64,000 nucleotides of DNA, from NCBI GenBank assembly GCA_029975215.1, contig JARKPO010000053.1, forward strand, positions 1 to 64,000, in the 5' to 3' direction. Under the pieces are notes generated by a model. That model made no database searches and was not told where the DNA came from. It worked only from the letters and a program-made list of their open reading frames with translations. Source of the DNA: Levilinea sp. (lineage in GTDB: Bacteria; Chloroflexota; Anaerolineae; Anaerolineales; Anaerolineaceae). The translations under genes and the position numbers were made by a program. The stretch's first letter is position 1, and the number at the start of each line of letters is the position of its first letter. Positions 1-7,562 of this stretch are shown piece by piece.

Positions 1-10
1 TTTCTTTTCT

Positions 11-198
11 TGTAGTGTGCAGTCTATTTTATGACTGCACTTTTTTTTTGTTGGTTGGGTGAAGTTGGTGCGGTCCAAAGCGACCGCACCCTACCGGACT
101 CTTTCTATTCTTGTAGGGTGCAGTCGATTTTATGACTGCACCTTTTTTGACAGCCGGGTGAAGATGGTGCGGTCCAAGGCGACTGCACCCTACAGGCC
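11..198. repeat. Tandem pair of GTAG-headed REP-like inverted repeats (BIME-like)
   Basis: Two near-identical units of about 100 bases start at 11 and 112. Each unit opens with tGTAG and a hairpin (GTGCAGTC/GACTGCAC at 17-24 and 33-40; GGTGCAGTC/GACTGCACC at 117-125 and 134-142) followed by a T run. Each closes with the same motif in inverted orientation: GGTGCGGTC/GACCGCACC at 67-75 and 82-90, and GGTGCGGTC/GACTGCACC at 166-174 and 181-189, ending in CTAC. A GTAG head, a hairpin and an inverted partner are the known signature of REP/BIME elements mobilised by RAYT (TnpA_REP) transposases. No RAYT gene lies in this window. The T-runs after the first hairpin of each unit could also terminate transcription. 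Confidence 0.7.
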
Positions 199-384
199 AT
201 ATTGGACTGATTGTAATCGCCCTCGAGTCATGCTATATTGAATTTGCGCGACGAAATTCACACACAGCGGATTGAACATCCATGGCGGGGAGCACTGCGG
301 CGCGTGGGGGGAAGGTCGAGCGATCCCGTCCGGGCATGGATGGGATTTTTTGTCTACCGGGAGCATGCAAATGGGAGGTGCGGA

Positions 385-1074
385 ATGTCTGTCATCACAA
401 TCTCACGCCAATATGGCAGCGGAGGGGATGAGATTGCCGATCGCGTCTGCGAACTGTTGGGCTACCGGCACTTCGACAAGCGCTTGATCCAACAGGCAGC
501 CGTAGAAGCGGGGCTGGCGGAGCAGGAGGTCATCGATTACACCGAAGACAGCTACCGGGTGAAGAACTTCATCGAGCGCCTGACGGGCAGGCCCATCCCG
601 GTGGCAAAGGTGAGCGTGTGGAAGGAAGACGCCAGGGGGGTGCGCAGCGCAGAGAACGTGATCCTCAACGACGAGGTGGCCCTGGGGCTGGTGCAGAAGG
701 CGGTCAAAGCGGCCTACGAAACCGGCAACATGGTCATCGTCGGGCGCGGCGGGCAGGTCATCCTCAAGGATCACCCAGAAGTGGTGCACGTGCGCATCGA
801 AGCCCCCATGGAAGACCGCATCCAGCGGGTGAAGGCACAGCTCAAGCAGGAAAAGCAGGCCTACCAGGCCGATATCAACCTGCGGCGCGCGGCCCAGGAT
901 CTGATCGTCACGCGCGATTTTGCCTCGGGCGATTACATCCTGCAATATTACGGCGTGGATTGGTCGGACCCGCTGCTGTATCACATGGTGCTCAACACGG
1001 GCAAGGTGAGCATCGAACAGGCGGCCCACATCATTGTGGAGCTGGTCCACGCACTGCAGGGCGAACCGGCCTGA
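385..1074 (+). CDS. Cytidylate kinase-like family protein
   Basis: 229 aa. The N-terminus MSVITISRQYGSGG is a P-loop of the cytidylate-kinase-like (Cytidylate_kin2) type, in which the loop sits directly after the first beta strand. A second typical stretch, VIVGRGGQ, lies near residue 115, followed by an Arg-rich lid region (RIQRVKAQL). Start chosen at 385 because GGGAGGTG (373-380) is a well-spaced ribosome-binding site and homology begins exactly there; the longer frame from 238 adds unrelated residues. This family is distinct from CMP kinase proper (Cmk). It probably phosphorylates a nucleoside monophosphate or related small substrate, but the substrate is unknown. It stands alone between the repeat block and the convergent oxidase operon. 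Confidence 0.8.
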   Translation: MSVITISRQYGSGGDEIADRVCELLGYRHFDKRLIQQAAVEAGLAEQEVIDYTEDSYRVKNFIERLTGRPIPVAKVSVWKEDARGVRSAENVILNDEVALGLVQKAVKAAYETGNMVIVGRGGQVILKDHPEVVHVRIEAPMEDRIQRVKAQLKQEKQAYQADINLRRAAQDLIVTRDFASGDYILQYYGVDWSDPLLYHMVLNTGKVSIEQAAHIIVELVHALQGEPA

Positions 1075-1089
1075 GCAGGGGCTTTTCCT

Positions 1090-2916
1090 TCACACAAGCA
1101 CGTCGATCACCAGCGCCAGGAAGAGAAAAGCCAGGTACATGCTCGACGAGCGGTACATCGTCCAGGCCGTCTTGTTCCCGCCGTGCCTGAGCACCCGCCA
1201 GGCGGTGTAGATGAGCCACGCGCCCAGGACTGCCGCCGAGACGAGGTAGAAACTGCCCGCCATGTGGAAGAGCGGCATGAGCAGCGTCAGGCCCACCAGT
1301 TCCAGGGTGTAGATGAACACCTGCCTGCGCGTCACGGCCTCGCCCTTGACGACCGGCAGCATGGGCACCTTGCCGCGGGCGTAATCGTTACGCCGGACGA
1401 GGGCCAGCGCCCAGAAGTGCGGCGGGGTCCAGAAAAACACGATGGCGAAGAGAAACAGCGCGGGGATGTTCAGCCCGCCGGTGGCGGCCGCCCAGCCGAC
1501 CAGCGGAGGAATGGCCCCTGCTCCGCCGCCAATGACAATGTTCTGCACGGTGGCATGTTTGAGCCAGACGCTGTAGAGCAAGACGTAGTAGAACATCCCG
1601 GCCAGCGAAAGCAGTGCGGCAAGCAGGTTCACATAACAGGCCAGGAGGAAGAACGAGGCCAGCACGGCGCCGGTGCCATAAGCCAGCCCTTCGGCGGGGA
1701 ACATGCGCCCTGAGGGCAGCGGGCGTTGAGCGGTGCGCTGCATGGCCTTGTCGGTCTCGCGGTCGATATACTGGTTGAGCGCGCTCGCGCCGCCCGCCGC
1801 CAGTGCCCCGCCGAGCAGAGTCCAGGCGGTGAGTTCCAGCGAGGGCAGGCGCCTGCCGCCAACCACCATGCCCGCGTAGGTGGTGACGAGCAGGAGCAGA
1901 ACGATCACCGGTTTGTTGAGCAGGAGAAAATCTTTCAGCCGCGGCCCAAGCGGAAGCGGTTGAGCGGCCTCGGCGGCTTCTTCGTCGGCGCTGCGCGTGG
2001 ATGCAGCCGCGCTGTAAAAAGCGACGGCCTGAACCGCCCACAGGGCCGCCGAGGCGGCAGCGTGCAGCACCGCCAAATCGGCGGGGAAGCCGCGCGCCAC
2101 CTTCACCGCGCCGAGGAGCGCCTGCCCGCCCAGCAGCACGAACGCGCCTGTGACGGCGGTGAGGGTGACGGGCCGGCTGCGCTGCGACCTCCAGGCCTTC
2201 AGAAAGAGCGCCGTTTCGAGCGCCAGCACACCCAGGGTGACGGCGCGGTGAGCCAGCGCCAGCCACCCGGCGGGGCCTTCGGGGCGGCAGAGGGGCCAGC
2301 CTGCGCAGGCCGTGCCAGCATCCAGCGCGGAGACGAGCGAGCCGCTCACCATGAGCAGAAAGAGCGCCCCCAAAGCAGCCAGCGCCAGCCGGGCGAAGCC
2401 CCGCTCGAGCGAGAGCCGCAGCGGCTGACCGGGGCGGGCTTGACGGAGGAACGCCCCCAGCGCAGCCGCTGAAAGCATTCCAAGCGCGAGCACGCCAAGC
2501 ACCAGGTGCGCGGGCTGCATCAAGGCAGCCGGCAGGCGGCCGGCAGTCGCCAGCCCGCCGCCCAGCAGCACCTCGGCGAGCATGAGCAGGGCCGCCGCCG
2601 CAACAGGCGGCACGATGGCCCGCTCGCTGCGCAGCTTGAACAGCGCCCACCCGGCGGCCAGCCAGGTGAGCAGCCCTGCCGCGGCCGCCAGTGCGCGGTG
2701 AACCACGTCCAGGCGGGCTGCATCGCCGGCCGGGAGGTTAAAACTGCCGTAGCAGGTGGGCCAATCGGGGCAGGCCTGGCCCTGGGGGGCGGCGCGCAGG
2801 AGCGTGCCCATCACCACCAGGAGAAAGGTGAAAAGCGTTGCGGCAAAGAGCAGGTAGCCGAAGCGCCTAAGCGTTAGGTTTTCGGGCTGCGGGAGGGTTG
2901 AGCTGTTTGCGGACAT
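1090..2916 (-). CDS. ctaB: Fused heme A synthase (CtaA/Cox15) and protoheme IX farnesyltransferase (CtaB/Cox10)
   Basis: 608 aa polytopic membrane protein. Residues about 10-300 are a CtaA/Cox15 domain with the four histidines expected to ligand heme (VVHR, PAHLVLG, LAHRAV, VLHAA) and a CPDWPTCYG Cys pair in the first extracellular loop. Residues about 320-608 are a UbiA-fold CtaB domain with the NQYIDRETD prenyl-diphosphate/Mg motif and the DYARGKVPML loop. Together they convert heme b to heme o and then to heme a for the adjacent oxidase. Last gene of the cox operon; its start overlaps the end of SURF1 by 50 bases. The start at 2916 is preferred because the N-terminal segment then leads straight into TM1. 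Upstream in-frame starts would lie deeper in SURF1. Confidence 0.88.
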   Translation of the reverse strand: MSANSSTLPQPENLTLRRFGYLLFAATLFTFLLVVMGTLLRAAPQGQACPDWPTCYGSFNLPAGDAARLDVVHRALAAAAGLLTWLAAGWALFKLRSERAIVPPVAAAALLMLAEVLLGGGLATAGRLPAALMQPAHLVLGVLALGMLSAAALGAFLRQARPGQPLRLSLERGFARLALAALGALFLLMVSGSLVSALDAGTACAGWPLCRPEGPAGWLALAHRAVTLGVLALETALFLKAWRSQRSRPVTLTAVTGAFVLLGGQALLGAVKVARGFPADLAVLHAAASAALWAVQAVAFYSAAASTRSADEEAAEAAQPLPLGPRLKDFLLLNKPVIVLLLLVTTYAGMVVGGRRLPSLELTAWTLLGGALAAGGASALNQYIDRETDKAMQRTAQRPLPSGRMFPAEGLAYGTGAVLASFFLLACYVNLLAALLSLAGMFYYVLLYSVWLKHATVQNIVIGGGAGAIPPLVGWAAATGGLNIPALFLFAIVFFWTPPHFWALALVRRNDYARGKVPMLPVVKGEAVTRRQVFIYTLELVGLTLLMPLFHMAGSFYLVSAAVLGAWLIYTAWRVLRHGGNKTAWTMYRSSSMYLAFLFLALVIDVLV

Positions 2917-3670
2917 AGAAAGGGTAACCTGCGCTGAGAATGAATGCAAAAATGAACCATTGGATGGCGTAGCCCAGGTGCGGGCCTTCGCTGAGGTCAA
3001 CTTCGCCCAGGCTGCGCCGGGTGAGGGCGGGCGATGAGCCGTCTGGCGCGGCCAGCAGGTAGAGCGGGAGCAGCGGGCGGCTCACCTGCTGCGCGATACG
3101 TTCGAGGTTGATCCAGTTCCAGGCATCCAGGCGGGCCTGGCCGGGCTGCAGAGCGGGGTCGGCTGCGCCGCCGAATTTCGGCTCTTGCTGGGCGGGCATC
3201 AGCCGCCCGCTGACGGTGACGGTTCCACCCTCGGCGTAGCGGGCGCGCGCCTCCGGGGCGCCATCCGAAAGGGGCACCCAGCCGCGGTCCACCAGGATGG
3301 CCTGTGACGAACCCTCGATGATCAACGGGGTGAGCAGATGGTAGCCGGGCCGGTCCTCCCAGGCCTGGTTGCGCAAGATCACCTCGGCTGAGAAGTCATA
3401 GCGCCCGCGCACAACGGCGCTGCGAAAGACCTCTGCGCTCAGGTTTTCCGCCGAACCGGGCCGGGTCAAATCCAATGGGGGGAGGGCCAGGCTGCGCTCG
3501 AACTGGGCGTTGCGCGCCCGGCGCTGCTCCAGGCGGTCGAGCTGCCAGATGCCCAAACGCACCATCACCGCTGCGGCCAGCAGCACCAGCAGGGTGGTCA
3601 GCAGCCAGCGCGGGGTGAAGAATGCGCGCGCCGGAGAGAGGCCCTGAAGGGAAGAAGCCTTGGCGCTCAT
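2867..3670 (-). CDS. SURF1-family oxidase assembly protein
   Basis: 267 aa. One TM helix near residues 18-42 (LLTTLLVLLAAAVMVRLGIWQLDR, where GxWQxxR is the family hallmark), a large external domain with RPGYHLLTPL and VDRGWVP, and a second TM near the C-terminus (AIQWFIFAFI) followed by a basic tail. This is the standard SURF1/Shy1 layout. The family helps insert heme a into CoxA. Its ATG overlaps the stop of the cupredoxin-like gene (ATGA), so it is translationally coupled within the cox operon. Confidence 0.88.
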   Translation of the reverse strand: MSAKASSLQGLSPARAFFTPRWLLTTLLVLLAAAVMVRLGIWQLDRLEQRRARNAQFERSLALPPLDLTRPGSAENLSAEVFRSAVVRGRYDFSAEVILRNQAWEDRPGYHLLTPLIIEGSSQAILVDRGWVPLSDGAPEARARYAEGGTVTVSGRLMPAQQEPKFGGAADPALQPGQARLDAWNWINLERIAQQVSRPLLPLYLLAAPDGSSPALTRRSLGEVDLSEGPHLGYAIQWFIFAFILSAGYPFYVRKQLNPPAARKPNA

Positions 3671-4182
3671 GCAGCCTGCGCACCTTTCCGGCGGGGTTTG
3701 ACCGGCACGACCAGGAAGCTATATAAGCCGAGCATCAGGCTGGTGGGCAGGCCCACCGCCAGCGCGCCTTGCAGCCGGGTGCCAAAGGACAGGCGCTGGC
3801 GCACCTCGATGCCGAAGACCCTGGAGGATTGAAACGAACAGGTGTAGACGTAATCATCGGCCTGGCCAAGCTGCAAGACGCCGCTCGATTGCGGCGGAAC
3901 CCACACCGGCCCGAGCTGGTGGCTGACGTTATCTTCGTTCTTCACCACCAGCAGGTCGCCTTCCACAAAGGTCATTTTCTTGGGCAGGGAAAGCACGTCC
4001 TCGCCGGCTGCCACGCGCTCCGCCGTCCCCAGCGGGATGACCAGCTCGATGCGCCGGGCGCTGTCGCGGCTGGAGGGGTCTTTGAGCAGCAGGTACGAGC
4101 CTTCGCTGACCGCCCAGCCAAAGAGCATGCCGATGAGCAGGGAGAGGAACGCGCGAACCAGAACGGCGGAAGAGAGCTTCAT
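3667..4182 (-). CDS. Membrane-anchored cupredoxin-like protein of the cox operon
   Basis: 171 aa. N-terminal TM (about residues 7-28), a soluble domain (about 45-130) with the VVKNEDNVSHQLGP and DDYVYTCSF stretches of a cupredoxin-like beta sandwich, and a second TM near 140-160 ending in a basic tail. One His (NVSHQ) and one Cys (YTCSF) sit where type-1 copper ligands would be. No second His and Met ligand is obvious, so copper binding is uncertain. Position between SCO and SURF1 suggests a role in copper delivery or oxidase assembly. This is inference from context and fold-like pattern; I do not recognise a named family. Confidence 0.6.
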   Translation of the reverse strand: MKLSSAVLVRAFLSLLIGMLFGWAVSEGSYLLLKDPSSRDSARRIELVIPLGTAERVAAGEDVLSLPKKMTFVEGDLLVVKNEDNVSHQLGPVWVPPQSSGVLQLGQADDYVYTCSFQSSRVFGIEVRQRLSFGTRLQGALAVGLPTSLMLGLYSFLVVPVKPRRKGAQAA

Positions 4183-4186
4183 GGGG

Positions 4187-4765
4187 TCACTTCAACAGGG
4201 AGCGCACATCGGCAAGGATGACATCGGCCGATGTGCCGAAGGTGTAGGTGGTGCGCAGTCTGCCCTGCGGGTCGATCAAATAAGCCCGCGAGGTGTGATC
4301 TACGGTATACGCCCCGCCCGCAGAAGGGGGCTGCTCCTCGCGGAACACGCCATAGGCCTGCCAGACCTTTTCGAGCTCGGTTTCGCTGCCCGAGAGGCCG
4401 CGAATGCGCGGGTCGAAGGCGGCGGTGTAGGCGTGCATCTTCTCGGGCGTGTCGCGTTTGGGGTCTACGGTGATGAAGAGCATCTGCACCTGCCCGGCCT
4501 GCGTGCCGAGCCGCTCGAGGAGGGTCTTCATCATCCCCAGGGTGGCGGGGCACACATCGGGGCAGTTGGTGTAGCCGAAGAAAACCAGCACCGCCTTGCC
4601 GCGGGCCTGGGCGATGGTGAAATCTTCCAGGGCGACCTCCGGGGCGGGCTGCGGCGGCTCGATGACCGAGCCGCCCAGGCGGTGCGGCTGCGCCAGGAAC
4701 GTTGCGGCGGCCAGGATCAACCCGGCGGCAAGCCCAAGGGCAAGCCAGAACAGGTACTTCTTCAT
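4187..4765 (-). CDS. SCO1/SenC copper chaperone for cytochrome c oxidase
   Basis: 192 aa. N-terminal signal anchor (residues 4-25), then a thioredoxin fold carrying the copper motif CPDVCP (about residues 68-73) and the distal histidine in VDHTSRAYLID. FITVDPKRDTPE is the conserved SCO strand-helix junction. SCO proteins deliver or reduce copper at the CuA centre of CoxB, which is encoded in the same operon. Four bases separate its stop from the next gene's ATG. Confidence 0.93.
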   Translation of the reverse strand: MKKYLFWLALGLAAGLILAAATFLAQPHRLGGSVIEPPQPAPEVALEDFTIAQARGKAVLVFFGYTNCPDVCPATLGMMKTLLERLGTQAGQVQMLFITVDPKRDTPEKMHAYTAAFDPRIRGLSGSETELEKVWQAYGVFREEQPPSAGGAYTVDHTSRAYLIDPQGRLRTTYTFGTSADVILADVRSLLK

Positions 4766-4769
4766 CGGG

Positions 4770-5363
4770 CTAGAGCGTCCCCATCAGGTAAAGAGCCGGG
4801 TAGAAGAAGATCCAGACCAGGTCCACGAAGTGCCAGTAATTGGCGGCGGCTTCCACCGCCCAGTGGCGCTCGGGGGTGTAGCGGCCGCGCAGTCCGTTGC
4901 GCAGCACGACGGCGAGGAAGACCACGCCGGTGAAGACATGGAAGGCGTGCATGCCGGTCATCATGTAGAAGACGGCGCCTTCCGGCCCGTCGCCGGGGCC
5001 AAAGGGAGCCAGGCGCCATTCCACGCCCAGCACGCCGGCCAGGAAGCCGATGCCCAGCAGCATGGTGACGAGGGTGCTGATGATGAAGCCCTTGCGGTTG
5101 CCGGCCGAAGCCTGCACTTCGGCGCGGTTCATGAAGAAGCTCGAAAGCAGCAGCACGGAGGTGACGATGAGCCCGACGAACTGGTCGAGTTCCGGACGGC
5201 GGCCGCCCAGCAGGTAGAAGCGCGCCACAAGCAGCCCGGCGAACATGAACGAATCGGAGACGATGAACAGCCACAACCCAATGCGGTTGGTGCGCAGCTT
5301 GTGCGCGTAAGAAGGTGCGGCGTGCTCGCCGTGAGCGGGGGAGATTGCGGGGCTGGTTTCCAT
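4770..5363 (-). CDS. ctaE: Cytochrome c oxidase subunit III
   Basis: 197 aa with five predicted TM helices, the short form of subunit III found in bacterial caa3 oxidases. NRIGLWLFIVSDSFMFAGLL is the conserved first helix with its acidic lining residue. TGMHAFHVFTG and ANYWHFVDLVWIFFYPALY are the conserved His-rich and Trp-rich stretches at the end of the family. The start is one base after the subunit IV stop, with AAGGAGAG just upstream. Confidence 0.93.
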   Translation of the reverse strand: METSPAISPAHGEHAAPSYAHKLRTNRIGLWLFIVSDSFMFAGLLVARFYLLGGRRPELDQFVGLIVTSVLLLSSFFMNRAEVQASAGNRKGFIISTLVTMLLGIGFLAGVLGVEWRLAPFGPGDGPEGAVFYMMTGMHAFHVFTGVVFLAVVLRNGLRGRYTPERHWAVEAAANYWHFVDLVWIFFYPALYLMGTL

Positions 5364-5364
5364 A

Positions 5365-5577
5365 TCAGTGCTCTCCTTCGGTGAATGCGCGCTTGAGGTG
5401 CATGAAGAACCACAACACCAGCCCGGCTTTGATCAGGGCGATCAGCCAGAGGAAAGCCCTCGGCGCGGCGTGCGTGGCGATGAAATATTCGATAGCCGTC
5501 AGCACCGCCAGGGCGATGAAGACCATCACGCCGCGGCGCAGTTCATCTCGTTTGTTGGAAATTTCGTTGTGTTCCAT
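5365..5577 (-). CDS. Prokaryotic cytochrome c oxidase subunit IV
   Basis: 70 aa. A charged N-terminus is followed by two closely packed TM helices (VMVFIALAVLTAIEYF and FLWLIALIKAGLVLWFFMHL), ending in FMHLKR. This is the small COX4_pro/CtaF-type subunit, which stabilises the oxidase complex. GAGGAAA precedes the ATG. It lies between subunits I and III with no room for another promoter. Confidence 0.88.
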   Translation of the reverse strand: MEHNEISNKRDELRRGVMVFIALAVLTAIEYFIATHAAPRAFLWLIALIKAGLVLWFFMHLKRAFTEGEH

Positions 5578-5589
5578 CGGTTTCCTCGC

Positions 5590-7446
5590 TTAATCGGCCG
5601 GAGAAGCGGCCGGTTTGGCTTCCACCTGCCCGAAATCGGGGGCGTTTTCCAGGCCGTAATCATAGGGCTCGCCGGTGATGACCACAGCGCCCTCGAAGTT
5701 GTGCGCCGGGGTGGGGGAGGGAATCTGCCACTCGAGCGAGCGCGATTCCCAGATGTTCCCGGCGGCCACCTTGCCGAAGCGGGCGCTGCGATACAGGTTG
5801 ATGAACAGGATCAGCACCGAAATCGCCACCGCCACGCCCGCCAGGGTGATGACCAGATTGGGCAGCTGGAAGCCCATGTTGGGGTCATAATCGGCGATGC
5901 GGCGGCGCATCCCCAGCAGGCCGATGCGCATTTGCCCGAGCGACATGACCATGAAGCCGATGAAGAGCAGCCAGAACTGCCACTTGCCGAGGCGCTCGCT
6001 CATCTGCCGCCCGGTGATCTTGGGGAACCAGTAATACAGCGCCGCGAAGAAGGGGAAGATGTAACCGCCGAACATGGTGGCGTGGAAGTGGCCGACCACG
6101 TAGTAGGTATCGGTGACGTGCAAGTCGGTGGAGACGGTGCCCAGCAGCGGCCCGGTGATGCCGCCCAGCAGGAAGACCACGATGGCCCCCAGCAAGAAGA
6201 GCATGGGTGTCTTGAGGCGCATGCGCCCCTGCCAGAGCGTGGCCGTCCAACTGAAGAATTTCACACCCGTGGGGACGGCCACCAGCAGCGTGCTGTACAT
6301 GAAGGGCACGCGCAGGTATTCCTCCATGCCCGCGGCAAACATGTGGTGCGCCCAGACGAGAAAGCCCACCAGCGCGATGCCGAAAGAAGACATGGCCACC
6401 CATTTGTACCCAAAGAGGGGCTTGCGCACGAAGACCGGCAGCAGTTCGCTGATCACCCCCAGCCCCGGCAGGACGAAGATATAGACCGCCGGGTGAGAGT
6501 AGAACCAGAAGAGGTGCTGGTAGAGGATGGGGTTGCCGCCCTGGGCAGGGTCGAAGAACCCCATGCCCAGCAGGCGCTCGAAGAGCGAGAGTTGGAAGGA
6601 AAGGCCGATCAACTGCGTGGCGTTCAACGCAATGATGGAAGTGGCCAGGACGGCCCAGGCCAGGATGGGCAGGCGGAAATACGTCATACCGGGGGCGCGG
6701 TAACGCAGAATGGTGGCGATGAGGTTGAGCGCTCCAAGAATGGACGACCAGCCCACGAACCAAACGCCGAGGAAGAACATATCCACGCCCATCGGGCCGC
6801 GCACCGAGAGCGGCGGGTAACCCGTCCAGCCGGTTTCGAAGCCGCCCAGCGCCAGGCTGAAGACCAGCAAGAGCGCGCCCGGCACCGCCACCCAGAAGGA
6901 GAAGGCGTTCAGGCGGGGGAAGGCCATATCGCGCGCGCCGATCAGCAGCGGGATGGTGTAGTTGGATAACGCGGAGATGCCCATTAAGATGGAAGCGATC
7001 AGCACCATGCCGTGCAGGCCCACCAGCGTGTTGAAGAGGTTAAAGCTGAGGAACTGCAAGCCCGCCTGCGCCAGCTCGGTGCGGAAGATGATGGCGAAGC
7101 TGCCGCCCACCGCCAGAAGGAACAGCGAGAGGAAGCCATATTGCACGCCGATCACTTTGTGGTCGAAGGTCAGCCCCCAAAAGCGCTTCCAGCCTTCGGG
7201 CTGGGCGGCGTCCTCGGGTTCTTCCACTTCATCGCCTTTGGCCATGCGGAACCAGTCGCGGAACGCTCCAAGTGAAATTAAGAACGCAAGCGCTCCGAGG
7301 AACCCGCCGACCACCCAGGCCGGTTCGGCTTTAAAGGCCGCGCCGGTGAGCGCCTGGATGGCGGTGACCAGCCCATAGCCGAGTGCCGTGCCGATGACCT
7401 GGCCGGCGATCCCGCGCAGAAGCCCAATGGAGAAGAATTTGTTCAT
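5590..7446 (-). CDS. ctaD: Cytochrome c oxidase subunit I (caa3-type, A2-family)
   Basis: 618 aa, longer than the usual 12-TM subunit I because of an N-terminal pair of hydrophobic segments. Visible ligands are LHGMVL (low-spin heme His), YSHPAVY (CuB His and the cross-linked Tyr), AHHMF (CuB His pair) and VGHFHA (high-spin and low-spin heme His). The YS in place of GHPE before the conserved Tyr is the known A2-type proton-channel motif. Start set at 7446, where AGGAGA lies 8 bases upstream; a start at 7470 would leave no ribosome site. It pumps protons while reducing oxygen with electrons from CoxB. Confidence 0.94.
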   Translation of the reverse strand: MNKFFSIGLLRGIAGQVIGTALGYGLVTAIQALTGAAFKAEPAWVVGGFLGALAFLISLGAFRDWFRMAKGDEVEEPEDAAQPEGWKRFWGLTFDHKVIGVQYGFLSLFLLAVGGSFAIIFRTELAQAGLQFLSFNLFNTLVGLHGMVLIASILMGISALSNYTIPLLIGARDMAFPRLNAFSFWVAVPGALLLVFSLALGGFETGWTGYPPLSVRGPMGVDMFFLGVWFVGWSSILGALNLIATILRYRAPGMTYFRLPILAWAVLATSIIALNATQLIGLSFQLSLFERLLGMGFFDPAQGGNPILYQHLFWFYSHPAVYIFVLPGLGVISELLPVFVRKPLFGYKWVAMSSFGIALVGFLVWAHHMFAAGMEEYLRVPFMYSTLLVAVPTGVKFFSWTATLWQGRMRLKTPMLFLLGAIVVFLLGGITGPLLGTVSTDLHVTDTYYVVGHFHATMFGGYIFPFFAALYYWFPKITGRQMSERLGKWQFWLLFIGFMVMSLGQMRIGLLGMRRRIADYDPNMGFQLPNLVITLAGVAVAISVLILFINLYRSARFGKVAAGNIWESRSLEWQIPSPTPAHNFEGAVVITGEPYDYGLENAPDFGQVEAKPAASPAD

Positions 7447-7562
7447 GCTGCAAGTCTCCTTAATCGTCAACGAGACGATCCGTCCATGCGAGGAGGAGCC
7501 GGTTGATGATGAAACTGCACGATGCTTCTACTCATCCCATCCTCCACTTCATCTCTCATTGA

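Noticed and set aside
1726..2877. Plus-strand open frames opposite ctaA-ctaB
   Set aside because: Arg/Gly/Gln-rich reverse frames with no conserved pattern; the minus-strand membrane protein explains the region.
5368..6969. Long plus-strand open frame (533 codons) opposite subunit I
   Set aside because: It is antisense to the well-conserved ctaD, its composition is His/Glu/Arg/Gln-rich as expected for a reverse-complement frame in GC-rich DNA, and it shows no family motif.
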